A DNA stretch of 26,965 bases from SLFT01 sp964493075. GTDB taxonomy: Bacteria; Hydrogenedentota; Hydrogenedentia; Hydrogenedentales; CAITNO01. Location: the NCBI GenBank assembly GCA_964493075.1, contig CAZBNU010000039.1:1-26965 (forward strand). The letters are read 5' to 3'. The notes under the pieces were generated by a model. The model had not been told where the DNA came from and searched no databases. It saw only the letters and a list, made by a program, of their open reading frames with translations. The translations under genes were made by a program, and so were the position numbers. Shown in pieces: positions 17,434-24,956 of the stretch (its first letter is position 1; each line of letters begins with the position of its first letter).

Positions 17434-18465
17434 CTATTCTTTCAGGGCGTTCTGTTTGAGCAGTTCGTCCAATCGCACGGGTTCACTGAGTTTTTCGAGA
17501 CCTTTCTGATCTTTGTTCTCGCCCGGTAATGCTGGAAACGGGTCAGAGGTGAAAGGCTTGCCTTCTAGGAATGTGGCAATTATTTCAGCGTTAATGCCAA
17601 AAATGTTGTCCCGCATTGACTCCAGTATCTGTCTTGTCAATGCTTGTATCTCTTGGTCTCTGACACTGCCTTCCGCAATGTGTCCCGCTATTTCAAAGGC
17701 AAAATCATGAAACTCCCGACGGCATTTTTTTAACGCATTTTGTGTGTCTTCTGAGAACATGGCAGGGGCATTTTTGGCAAGAGCAATAAGGTCTATAGTG
17801 TCGGTTTGCGCCGCAAGTTCGGCAACAGCAGGGTCGTTTTTCAGGTGGTGTTCGTATTGCTGCATCAATCTGTCAAAAGAAATGCGCAACGCCAGTGATT
17901 GCAGTAATGGATCCTCCGTTGGATGTGTGGCAACGTACTGAGTCCATTTTTTGAAGGCTTCGTCATTGCTGCGAATGAGATCGGGTAGTGTCAGGGATAA
18001 AAAGTTTGGCTCTGCATATCCCGGAAAAGTGTTTTGCAGCAGATAAAGCCGAAACACCTTATCTTCCTCCCGTTTTGCAATTATCAACGCAATTTCTTCC
18101 AAGTCTTTTTCACTGCGCACCAGCATGGGCAGATACTCCAAAGCCAGCGCAACATTAAATCGCACAAGGGCATCAATTTCTGCCGGCGGCTTGCCAAGCG
18201 CTGCCTGCAGCCGTGCTTCCTGTGCACCTTCGCTGGCGGCCCGGAGCAAATCACTGGGACGAAGGTGCCGCAACAACTCAAACGGGTATTCGATATTGGT
18301 TTTGTGGTTGTTTTCGGCAATACTGCTTGGTCGTGCCGGTTGCGATTCCACACTATTGACAACATCTTTAATCATCTGCCAATAGGGATAGCGCATCGGG
18401 TCCGTTGCTGCGGTCAAGGTCATACAGCATAGGAGGGTTATGGTCGCCAGAGGCTTAATAATCAT
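17434..18465 (-). CDS. Exported protein of unknown function, downstream of gspE
   Basis: I do not recognise the family. ATG 18465 is chosen because AAGGAT precedes it at normal spacing. The in-frame ATG 18525, which would overlap the gspE stop as ATGA, has no ribosome site and would put 20 polar residues ahead of the signal peptide. From 18465 the protein is 343 aa. Residues 1-19 form a signal peptide (MIIKPLATITLLCCMTLTA, cleavage probably before ATDP). The rest is predicted by eye to be almost all helix, with many Leu, Ala and Glu residues, no cysteines in obvious pairs and no known catalytic motif. It lies 56 bp after the gspE stop in the same direction. A role in the periplasm linked to the secretion or pilus machine is possible but only by position. 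Confidence 0.7.
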   Translation of the reverse strand: MIIKPLATITLLCCMTLTAATDPMRYPYWQMIKDVVNSVESQPARPSSIAENNHKTNIEYPFELLRHLRPSDLLRAASEGAQEARLQAALGKPPAEIDALVRFNVALALEYLPMLVRSEKDLEEIALIIAKREEDKVFRLYLLQNTFPGYAEPNFLSLTLPDLIRSNDEAFKKWTQYVATHPTEDPLLQSLALRISFDRLMQQYEHHLKNDPAVAELAAQTDTIDLIALAKNAPAMFSEDTQNALKKCRREFHDFAFEIAGHIAEGSVRDQEIQALTRQILESMRDNIFGINAEIIATFLEGKPFTSDPFPALPGENKDQKGLEKLSEPVRLDELLKQNALKE

Positions 18466-18521
18466 ACTAAATCCTTGTATACGTTTAATCAAAGGTTTGT
18501 GTGATCGTTGCAATTGTTGGT

Positions 18522-20486
18522 TCATGATCTTATAACGCGCAAATACTCTTCCGGGTTCACAAGCCCGGTCTTAACTTTTGCGCGGCAGTGGGAGGCCATG
18601 GTTGTAAATTTCGCCGCCTTGACGATAGACTCCGTTGATTTTTCAGCGGCAATCTGTTCCCGAATTTCAGGTGTTACTTCGAATACCTCAAAGATGCCGG
18701 TGCGCCCGGAGTTTCCCGTGAAATGACAGGCTTGGCAGCCAGCGCCCCGGTAAAGTTTTTTGACCGTGGCGGGCAGTCCGACCGCCTTGAGCAGGGCTGC
18801 GCTTGGCTTGAACCCTTTTTTGCAGCCTTCACAGTTTTTGCGCACCAGCCGTTGTCCGATAACCGCTGTCAGTGCTGAACCAATGAGAAACGCGGGTACG
18901 CCCATGTTGCGCAAGGTGCTTATGGCTTCAGGGGCGTCATTGGTGTGAAGCGTGCTGAACACCAGGTGGCCCGTCATAGCGGCACGAATGGCAATCTGCG
19001 CGGTCTCCGGGTCACGAATTTCACCAACCAGCAGCACATCAATATCTTGTCGCATGGCAGCGCGTAGGGTGTTGGCAAAGGTCATGTTGATATCCGTGTC
19101 AATTTGTACCTGATTGATGCCTGACAACTGGTATTCCACGGGGTCTTCAAGGGTTACAATGCTCTCCGTGAGTACATTCTTCTGATTCAGCGCGGCGTAA
19201 AGTGTTGTGGTTTTGCCGCTGCCAGTGGGGCCAGTAACCAAAATCATACCATAAGGCTGATCTATAATGCGTTTCATCTTGGTCTCGTCCGCAGTGGCAA
19301 GCCCCAAATCCTTGATGCCAGAAAGCACCGCCGCCTGGTCCAGCATGCGCAGCACAACCCGTTCGCCGAGATAGGTGGGCAGCGTGGCAACACGCACGTC
19401 GAAATCCCGATTGCCGAGAGTCATGCTGATATGACCGTCTTGTGGGTGTCGAGTTTCTGTGATGTCCAGTTCGGAAATAACCTTGATCCGTGAGACAGTG
19501 GCTTGATGAAGCTGTTCTGGTATGCTCATGATATCGTGTAATACACCATCTATCCGGTAGCGCACCCGTGATTCTGGCGCTTGGGGATCAATGTGAATGT
19601 CCGTGGCGCCTGCATTTACGGCCCCTTCAATGATGGTGTTGACCATCTTGACTGCCGATGCGCCTGCGGCAGCGCGTGAAACACCTTCAAATCGGTTTCT
19701 TCCCTCTTCTGCCGCCGCCTCAATTCTGCTTTGATGTGCAGACGCTGGTTTTTCTTTTGACACGGCTGCGCTTTCCTTATTTTTTAGAGAGTGTGCTTTC
19801 GCAGGTGAAGGTTGTATGGTGTCTTCGGTAGATTCAGCCGCCTCACATGCTTCATAGCGCAGCCGTATTTCCCGTTCCAAATCTTCGCAGGCGGTCAGTA
19901 CCGCATGGATTCTTTTACCGAGCAAAATGGCAACATCTTTGAGCCGCTCCCGATGCTGCGGGCTTGTAATCAATACAGTAAGCCTGTCAGCAGATAAATT
20001 GACCGGCAACATAAGGTTTTTGATGGCCAGGCTTTCGGGTACAATGTGCAATGCCGTATTTTCGCTGGGAGTTTCATCCAAGGCAGCGTATTCCATATCA
20101 TATTGATGGCTTAGGGCAATAGCGATAGATTCACGGGTTGAGAAGCCGTTCTCAAGAATGATATTGCCGAGAAGGCGTCCGTTCCGTTTCTGATCCGCAA
20201 GGGCCTGAACCAACTGTTCTTCCGTTATTTTCCCCATGGAGAGCAGGGTTTCGCCCAGGGTCTGATGCGCGGTTCGGCTAGATTTGGAATGGAATTCGTA
20301 GCGCAGCACATTTTCCAGTGCCTGAAAGGTAATTTTCTGCTGCTGGATGAGTTGCTTATACCAGGGTGTTCCAGAACTTTCTTCTCTGGCCTTGGCCTCA
20401 TCCAGTTCCTCGCGGGTGATTAAATCCTGACGGATAAGTTCGTCGCCCGTGAGTTTATAGCCGTCACTGTTTTTCTGGGGTCCCAT
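18522..20486 (-). CDS. gspE: Type II secretion / type IV pilus assembly ATPase (GspE/PilB family)
   Basis: A hexameric cytosolic ATPase that powers pseudopilus or pilus assembly. The start is ATG 20486, with GGAGGG six bases upstream and a promoter between 20536 and 20565. A longer open frame that runs through the N gap is not credible. The protein is 654 aa. The N-terminal third has MshEN/GspE_N-like helical segments (LGETLLSMGKITEEQLVQAL and a preceding related segment), then a charged linker. The ATPase part has VRYRIDGVLHD, Walker A GPTGSGKTTTLY with Lys425, the Asp box, Walker B VLLVGEIRDPET, a His box, and a zinc-binding tetracysteine (CEGC and, 31 residues on, CQAC). This favours the assembly ATPase rather than the retraction ATPase PilT, which lacks the N-terminal domains and the zinc motif. 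No other secretion genes are adjacent; the pseudopilin lies about 5.6 kb away. Confidence 0.93.
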   Translation of the reverse strand: MGPQKNSDGYKLTGDELIRQDLITREELDEAKAREESSGTPWYKQLIQQQKITFQALENVLRYEFHSKSSRTAHQTLGETLLSMGKITEEQLVQALADQKRNGRLLGNIILENGFSTRESIAIALSHQYDMEYAALDETPSENTALHIVPESLAIKNLMLPVNLSADRLTVLITSPQHRERLKDVAILLGKRIHAVLTACEDLEREIRLRYEACEAAESTEDTIQPSPAKAHSLKNKESAAVSKEKPASAHQSRIEAAAEEGRNRFEGVSRAAAGASAVKMVNTIIEGAVNAGATDIHIDPQAPESRVRYRIDGVLHDIMSIPEQLHQATVSRIKVISELDITETRHPQDGHISMTLGNRDFDVRVATLPTYLGERVVLRMLDQAAVLSGIKDLGLATADETKMKRIIDQPYGMILVTGPTGSGKTTTLYAALNQKNVLTESIVTLEDPVEYQLSGINQVQIDTDINMTFANTLRAAMRQDIDVLLVGEIRDPETAQIAIRAAMTGHLVFSTLHTNDAPEAISTLRNMGVPAFLIGSALTAVIGQRLVRKNCEGCKKGFKPSAALLKAVGLPATVKKLYRGAGCQACHFTGNSGRTGIFEVFEVTPEIREQIAAEKSTESIVKAAKFTTMASHCRAKVKTGLVNPEEYLRVIRS

Positions 20487-20535
20487 GGGTTCCCTCCGTG
20501 TAGTAAATGCGTATTCACTTGCCAAATTATTGTAC

Positions 20536-20565
20536 ATTATAGAAAGGCAGGAGAGGCAGACGCAA
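20536..20565 (-). promoter_or_regulatory. Candidate sigma70 promoter of gspE
   Basis: On the minus strand TTGCGT (20560-20565), an 18-bp spacer and a perfect TATAAT (20536-20541) lie 50 bp before the gspE ATG. This would give a leader of roughly 45 nt that contains the GGAGGG ribosome site, and it supports the short gspE start. Confidence 0.55.
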
Positions 20566-20582
20566 AACAAGACGCCGCAATA

Positions 20583-20594
20583 CAACAATTGTTG
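20583..20594. promoter_or_regulatory. Perfect 12-bp palindrome upstream of the gspE promoter
   Basis: CAACAATTGTTG is fully self-complementary and sits 17 bp upstream of the -35 hexamer of gspE. It could be an activator site or a chance AT-rich palindrome. Confidence 0.35.
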
Positions 20595-20631
20595 GTAACC
20601 TGATCGCCGCATCCCGACATCTTTGTACCAG

Positions 20632-20791
20632 ATCGGCATCGGCATCGGCATCCAAATCCAAATCCAAATCNNNNNNNNNNNNNNNNNNNNNNNNNNNNNN
20701 NNNNNNNNNNNNNNNNNNNNNNNNNNNNNNNNNNNNNNNNNNNNNNNNNNNNNNNNNNNNNNNNNNNNNNATCCAAATCCAAATCCAAATC
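20632..20791. repeat. Hexanucleotide tandem repeat interrupted by a 100-N scaffold gap
   Basis: Three ATCGGC units (20632-20649) pass into three ATCCAA units plus ATC (20650-20670). After the Ns three more ATCCAA units plus ATC follow (20771-20791). The repeat runs up to both edges of the gap, so it almost certainly continues through it; the copy number is unknown. A run of exactly 100 N is a usual placeholder for unknown length. Confidence 0.93.
20671..20770. other. Assembly gap of 100 N inside the hexamer repeat
   Basis: One hundred unknown bases, flanked on both sides by identical ATCCAA units. The true size may be larger or smaller. Confidence 0.98.
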
Positions 20792-20954
20792 TCGGAAAGT
20801 ATTTTTCGGGTTGCTGGACTGCTGCGATGTTCCACAAAGGTTTGCGCCCTGTTGGCAAGTCCTGCTACCATCTGTAGGCATTTGTTCTGGAGGTTTATCG
20901 GTCATTCCCTGCTTTACAATCATTGTGAGACTGTTTTCAGGGTTATCTTGATGT

Positions 20955-20960
20955 TATAAT
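20955..20960 (+). promoter_or_regulatory. Candidate -10 box of the UGD-like/MaoC/ligase operon
   Basis: A perfect TATAAT lies 30 bp before the ATG at 20990. No good -35 hexamer is found at 16-18 bp spacing, so the promoter is weak, activated, or not the real one. Confidence 0.35.
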
Positions 20961-20989
20961 AAGAATTTATTTTCCACCGGAGAGTTGTC

Positions 20990-22321
20990 ATGAAAATAGC
21001 CATCGTGGGTGCAGGATATCAGGGTCTGGTTACCGGAACTTGTTTTGCCGAAAATGGCCACCAAGTTTTGTGTATAGACCGTGATGAGGCGCGTATTGCC
21101 CTGTTGAACGGGGGCGAGTCGCCCCTGCACGAGCCGGGGCTTGAGGAATTAATTGCGCGCAATCAGGAAGAAGAGCGTTTAAGTTTCTCCACGGACTTGA
21201 AGCGTGCTGTGAAAAACAGCCTCATGGTTTTTCTGTGTGTGGGCACGCCCGCCGATGAGAAGGGACATACGGACCTGTCCGGTGTGCTTAAATGTGTACG
21301 CCAGATCGCGGAAGAAATGGATGGCTACAGGATTATCGTTAACAAAACCACCTGCCCTCCCGGAACCTCCGATCAGATAGCGGCAACCCTGAAGAAACAT
21401 ACGATCCACCCCTTTGATATCGTGGTCAATCCTGATTTCATCAAAGAGGGAACGGCGGTGGATGATTTTCTGCGTCCGGATCGTGTTGTGATTGGGTGCG
21501 ATGATATCCGGGTGCGTGAAATGATGAAGGAACTCTACAGCCCGTTCCTGCGCACAGGCAAGCCATTCATCACCATGACATGTCGCAGCGCTGAAATGGC
21601 AAAATACGCGACCAACGTGATGTTGGCAGCGCGAATTTCCCTGATGAACCAACTGGCGGACATCTGCGAAGCGCAGGACTGCGATATTGCCGAAGTACGG
21701 GAGGCTGTGGCCTCGGACCATCGTATAGGACCCACCTTCTTGTTTCCTGGCATAGGCTTTGGGGGCGCCGGTTTGCCACGTGACCTTGCCACATGCGAAG
21801 GGCTTGCCACGTCAGCCGGGGTGGATTGCGGATTGATCAGCGCCATTCGCATGGTGAACGAAAATCGTCGCCAGGACTTTCTCAGGCGAATACTGGCGTA
21901 TTACGGCGATGGAATTGTCGGGGCTCACATTGCGCTGTGGGGCGCTAGTTTCAAAGCGCGCACCGACGATTTGAGGGGCGCTCCCGCGATTTATGTCATT
22001 GACGGATTACGCGACGCCGGGGCGCACGTAACCGTATACGATCCGGTATCGGCGCGCAAACTCAAAGATCGGTACGGTGATTCAATAGATATTGCCGCCA
22101 AGTATTACGGCGCGTTGGAAGGCGCGGATGGACTTGTAATCATGACAGAATGGAATGAGTTCCGCCGTCCCGATTATGTGCGTATGGCGGAGCTGATGCG
22201 TCAGCCCGTAATTTTTGACGGGCGCAATCTGTACACGCCCAAAGTAATGGCGGAACATGGCTTCGAGTATTTCAGTGTGGGACGCAAAAGCGAAACGCCG
22301 GGAGGGCACCATGAAAATTAG
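20990..22321 (+). CDS. UDP-glucose/GDP-mannose dehydrogenase family protein lacking the catalytic cysteine
   Basis: The 443-aa protein has all three domains of UDP-glucose 6-dehydrogenase: an N-terminal NAD domain (IVGAGYQGLVTG, FLCVGTPADEKG, VNKTTCPPGTS), the central helix domain (NPDFIKEGTAVDDF, AEMAKYATN, SDHRIGPTFLFPGIGFGG) and the C-terminal sugar-nucleotide domain (GASFKARTDDLRGAP, VTEW-like IMTEWNEF, IFDGRNLY). In canonical enzymes GFGGSCFPKD carries the nucleophilic Cys that forms the thiohemiacetal; here the sequence is GFGGAGLPRD, with Gly261 (codon GGT, 21770-21772) in place of Cys and Arg in place of Lys. The family's Lys and Asn in AEMxKYxxN are kept. The normal two-step oxidation to UDP-glucuronate is therefore unlikely; one oxidation step, or another substrate, is possible. 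GGAG lies 9 nt before the ATG. The last 11 bases overlap the next gene, so the two are probably translationally coupled. Confidence 0.9.
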   Translation: MKIAIVGAGYQGLVTGTCFAENGHQVLCIDRDEARIALLNGGESPLHEPGLEELIARNQEEERLSFSTDLKRAVKNSLMVFLCVGTPADEKGHTDLSGVLKCVRQIAEEMDGYRIIVNKTTCPPGTSDQIAATLKKHTIHPFDIVVNPDFIKEGTAVDDFLRPDRVVIGCDDIRVREMMKELYSPFLRTGKPFITMTCRSAEMAKYATNVMLAARISLMNQLADICEAQDCDIAEVREAVASDHRIGPTFLFPGIGFGGAGLPRDLATCEGLATSAGVDCGLISAIRMVNENRRQDFLRRILAYYGDGIVGAHIALWGASFKARTDDLRGAPAIYVIDGLRDAGAHVTVYDPVSARKLKDRYGDSIDIAAKYYGALEGADGLVIMTEWNEFRRPDYVRMAELMRQPVIFDGRNLYTPKVMAEHGFEYFSVGRKSETPGGHHEN

Positions 22322-23189
22322 TTCGGAGTATGTAGGCACATGTTGCAAGCCTCTTGAAGTGGAGGTTATGGCGCGAAAATGCATGAGTTATGCCGCATCA
22401 ATCGGAGACGATAATCCCTGGCATCTGGACGATATGCGGCAGGGAGGCATTGTCGCACCGCCCATGATGGCAATTTCTCTTACGTGGAAGATTTCGGAAC
22501 GGTTTACAGATTTCTGGGGGGAAGGTACCTTCCCTTACGAGGCGCTCATGCGGCAAGTGCATTACAGCGAAAGCATCCGCTGGCGGCGGCCCATGCACCC
22601 CGGAGAACACCTGCGCATTGAGGGCACGGTGGAATCCATCATGCCCCATAGGGCTGGCACCCATCTCATCATCGCCTATACCGCCTATGACAAGAAGAAT
22701 GAAATTGTATTTGTGGAGCATATCGGCGGCTTGCTGCGCGGGGTGACCTGCACCGATGAAGGCCGGGGTCAGGACTGTGTGAAAGCGTATGACGGAGACG
22801 CGGAGAAAGCACCCCTCTGGGTCAAAGAACTGCACATTTCCAAACTGGCGCCCTACATCTACGACACCTGCGCGGATGTGCATTTTCCCATCCATATTTC
22901 TCCCGCTTTTGCCAACATGGTGGGATTGCCGGGAATCATTTTTCAGGGAACTGGAACGCTTGCGATGGCGGTGCGGGAAATAACGGCGGCGGAAGCGGAC
23001 AATAATCCCTGCCGGATCGCCGGAGTGCAGTGCAGGTTTACCGGTATGGTTAGGCCGGATACGAACATCACAGTGCGCCTTCTGGAAAAAGAGACGGAAG
23101 AGGGCGTGACAAAGTGTCATTTTATGGTAGCGGACGCCACGGGCAAGCCTGTGGTCCGGGACGGCTGCGTGGAAATTGTTTCTGCGTAA
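22311..23189 (+). CDS. MaoC-like double-hotdog dehydratase/hydratase
   Basis: A probable enoyl-thioester hydratase or dehydratase. ATG 22311 with GGAGGG four bases upstream is the start; an in-frame frame opening at 22257 lies inside the previous gene. The 292-aa protein has two hotdog halves. The first half carries YAASIGDDNPWH, the MaoC/R-hydratase signature with its Asp and His. The second half has CADVHFPIH followed by SPAFANMVGLPGIIFQGTG, which has the same Asp-x(n)-His spacing and the region that usually reads HGM. Both halves thus keep hydratase-like residues. The neighbouring genes encode a UGD-like dehydrogenase and an acyl-CoA ligase, which suggests a CoA- or ACP-bound substrate. 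The substrate is unknown. Confidence 0.85.
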   Translation: MKISSEYVGTCCKPLEVEVMARKCMSYAASIGDDNPWHLDDMRQGGIVAPPMMAISLTWKISERFTDFWGEGTFPYEALMRQVHYSESIRWRRPMHPGEHLRIEGTVESIMPHRAGTHLIIAYTAYDKKNEIVFVEHIGGLLRGVTCTDEGRGQDCVKAYDGDAEKAPLWVKELHISKLAPYIYDTCADVHFPIHISPAFANMVGLPGIIFQGTGTLAMAVREITAAEADNNPCRIAGVQCRFTGMVRPDTNITVRLLEKETEEGVTKCHFMVADATGKPVVRDGCVEIVSA

Positions 23190-23204
23190 TGGATACCTTG
23201 TGCT

Positions 23205-24785
23205 ATGGAAAATAATGAACAATACCTGTGGCAATATGTGGAGAAATGGGCGCGTCTGAAGCCCGATGCCGAGGCGTTGGTTTTCAGGGAGACCCGCCTG
23301 ACTTGGGCGCAGTTGGCCGATGCCGTTGACCGTACCGCTCGCGCTTTTCTTGAGATAGGGGTGGAGAAAGGCGATTGTATCGCCATGATTTCCATGGCAC
23401 GTCCTGAATTCATTATTGCCTTTATGGCCGCTGCGAAAGTGTCCGCAATATGGACCGGTATTTCGCCGCGTTTTACCGTTGGTGAGATGGGCCGCATGCT
23501 CCGCGACTGCCGTCCTTCCGTCCTGATTACCTTGGACTACTATGAGGGATCAAATCTATTGGAACGGGCATTGACCTTTAGTTTTGGGTTGTCCTGTATT
23601 CGCGAGGTTATTGTCATCGGGGAAGCATCGCCGGGCGTCCTGAATTTTGCCGAATATACTGCCGGGGAACGTCCGGAGATGGAGGATTTGTTGCAGGTGC
23701 GGATCGCGGCCTCCTGCGATACGGACGAGGCGTTGCTGATGTATACCTCCGGTTCCTCCGGAACACCTAAAGGGGTGCTGCATACTCATCACGCGATAGT
23801 AAGCAATGTGGAGCAGGAACACAGGCTGTTTGAAATTGGCAGTGATAGCAGAATCCTGCTTCATTTTCCCATAAATCATGTGGCGGCTGATGTGGAGATT
23901 GCCTTCTGTGCCCTTTATGCGGGTGCATGTATTGTCATGATGGATGAATTTGACCCAGTCAAAACAATTGATATTATTGAACGGGAAGGCATCACGGTAC
24001 TCGGGCAGGTGCCGCCCATGTACCTGCTTGAAATGCGAAGCAAACATTTCAGCCAGGCGAATTGGGAGTCTGTGAAGACCTTTGTTTGGGGTGGTTCCAC
24101 AGCGACACAGGATATGATTGAAACCTTGGATGCAATACGCAAACGCACCGGGGCGCGTCTGGTAACAGGATATGGCGCCACGGAAGTGGGTGGTTTTATT
24201 ACGGCTACGCGTCCGGAAGATACGATAGATCAGTTGGCAAGTCATGCCGGAGTTCCATACAGCAATTGCGAAATCAGGATTGTGGATGAGGAACGCAACC
24301 CTTTGCCTGTCGGGGAAGTGGGGGAGATTGTCGTGCGCGGTCCCGTGCTGATGAAGGGCTATCTGAACAGCCCGGTGCAGACTTCTGCAGTCATGGATGA
24401 GGCGGGCTGGTACTACACCAGCGACCTCGGGCGGCTGGACGAAACTGGCGCGCTTACAATATGCGGGCGTCGTTCGGAAATGTTCAAAACAGGTGGTGAA
24501 AATGTATTTCCCTGTGAAATAGAGAGCGTGCTCGAAGCCTATCCGGCGGTACTGTACTCGGCGGTGATTGCCGTGCCGGACCCCATATTTGATGAGGTGG
24601 CGCACGCCCATGTCATGGTGGTGCCCGGCGTTCAGGTGAGCCGTGAGGAACTCGAAAAATGGTGCCGGGAACATCTCGCGCCCTTCCGAGTGCCCCGCAG
24701 CATCACCATTCATTCATCACTGCCACTGCTGGCCAGCGGCAAAGTAGACAAAATACGCTTACGCGAAATTACGGAAGAACAATAG
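23205..24785 (+). CDS. AMP-forming acyl-CoA synthetase/ligase (adenylate-forming superfamily)
   Basis: The enzyme activates a carboxylic acid with ATP and joins it to CoA or a similar thiol. The 526-aa protein has the full set of motifs: P-loop YTSGSSGTPKGV (about residues 180-191), the GYGATEVGG motif, YYTSDLGRLDE, the hinge ICGRRSEMFKTGGENVFPCEIE, and the C-terminal catalytic Lys in LLASGKVDKIRLRE. It is closest by look to medium/long-chain or cyclohexane-/aryl-carboxylate CoA ligases; the acid cannot be read from the sequence. It begins 15 bp after the MaoC-like gene with only a weak ribosome site (GGA, 12 nt away), so coupling to that gene is likely. It ends 208 bp before the convergent GH99-like gene. 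Confidence 0.94.
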   Translation: MENNEQYLWQYVEKWARLKPDAEALVFRETRLTWAQLADAVDRTARAFLEIGVEKGDCIAMISMARPEFIIAFMAAAKVSAIWTGISPRFTVGEMGRMLRDCRPSVLITLDYYEGSNLLERALTFSFGLSCIREVIVIGEASPGVLNFAEYTAGERPEMEDLLQVRIAASCDTDEALLMYTSGSSGTPKGVLHTHHAIVSNVEQEHRLFEIGSDSRILLHFPINHVAADVEIAFCALYAGACIVMMDEFDPVKTIDIIEREGITVLGQVPPMYLLEMRSKHFSQANWESVKTFVWGGSTATQDMIETLDAIRKRTGARLVTGYGATEVGGFITATRPEDTIDQLASHAGVPYSNCEIRIVDEERNPLPVGEVGEIVVRGPVLMKGYLNSPVQTSAVMDEAGWYYTSDLGRLDETGALTICGRRSEMFKTGGENVFPCEIESVLEAYPAVLYSAVIAVPDPIFDEVAHAHVMVVPGVQVSREELEKWCREHLAPFRVPRSITIHSSLPLLASGKVDKIRLREITEEQ

Positions 24786-24848
24786 GGTTCAGCCCTGTAG
24801 TACCTTATCGGATCGGAACCGCAATAAAAAACAAGAATGTACTCTGTA

Positions 24849-24910
24849 GGCGCACTATGATAGTGCGCCAAGCACACAGATTAAACTATGGCGTACTATC
24901 ACAGTGCGCC
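24849..24910. repeat. Pair of 21-bp dyad-symmetric elements, 41 bp apart
   Basis: The first element (24849-24869) is a perfect palindrome with arms GGCGCACTAT and ATAGTGCGCC around one G. The second (24890-24910) has arms GGCGTACTAT and ACAGTGCGCC around one C and is imperfect at two positions. Their starts are 41 bp apart, close to four helical turns. They lie between the stops of two convergent genes. No T-run follows either, so simple terminators are unlikely. Confidence 0.8.
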
Positions 24911-24956
24911 TGCAAATGCACAACTGGGTTGCGGGTATGGCCCGTGTTAGTTTTTT

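Larger units (their letters stand above)
20487..20989. other. Divergent intergenic region between gspE and the UGD-like gene
   Basis: This 503-bp stretch, including 100 N, holds the gspE promoter, a 12-bp palindrome, the hexanucleotide repeat with the gap, and the candidate promoter of the rightward operon. Open frames across the repeat encode only Asp-Leu, Phe-Gly or Ile-Gln strings and are not genes. Confidence 0.8.

Noticed and set aside
20487..20858. Upstream extension of gspE through the 100-N gap, giving 778 aa
   Set aside because: The extension translates a hexamer repeat and unknown bases, crosses a good promoter, and ignores the GGAGGG-ATG at 20486.
20623..20877. Plus-strand frame encoding Ile-Gln and Pro-Asn repeats across the gap
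   Set aside because: It is only a translation of the ATCCAA repeat; no independent coding sign is present.
23556..24713. A 385-codon minus-strand open frame opposite the acyl-CoA ligase
   Set aside because: It is a shadow of the ligase gene, which has the complete adenylate-forming motif set.
24849..24910. CRISPR array or rho-independent terminators
   Set aside because: There are only two units with no equal-length spacers, and no T-run follows the hairpins.
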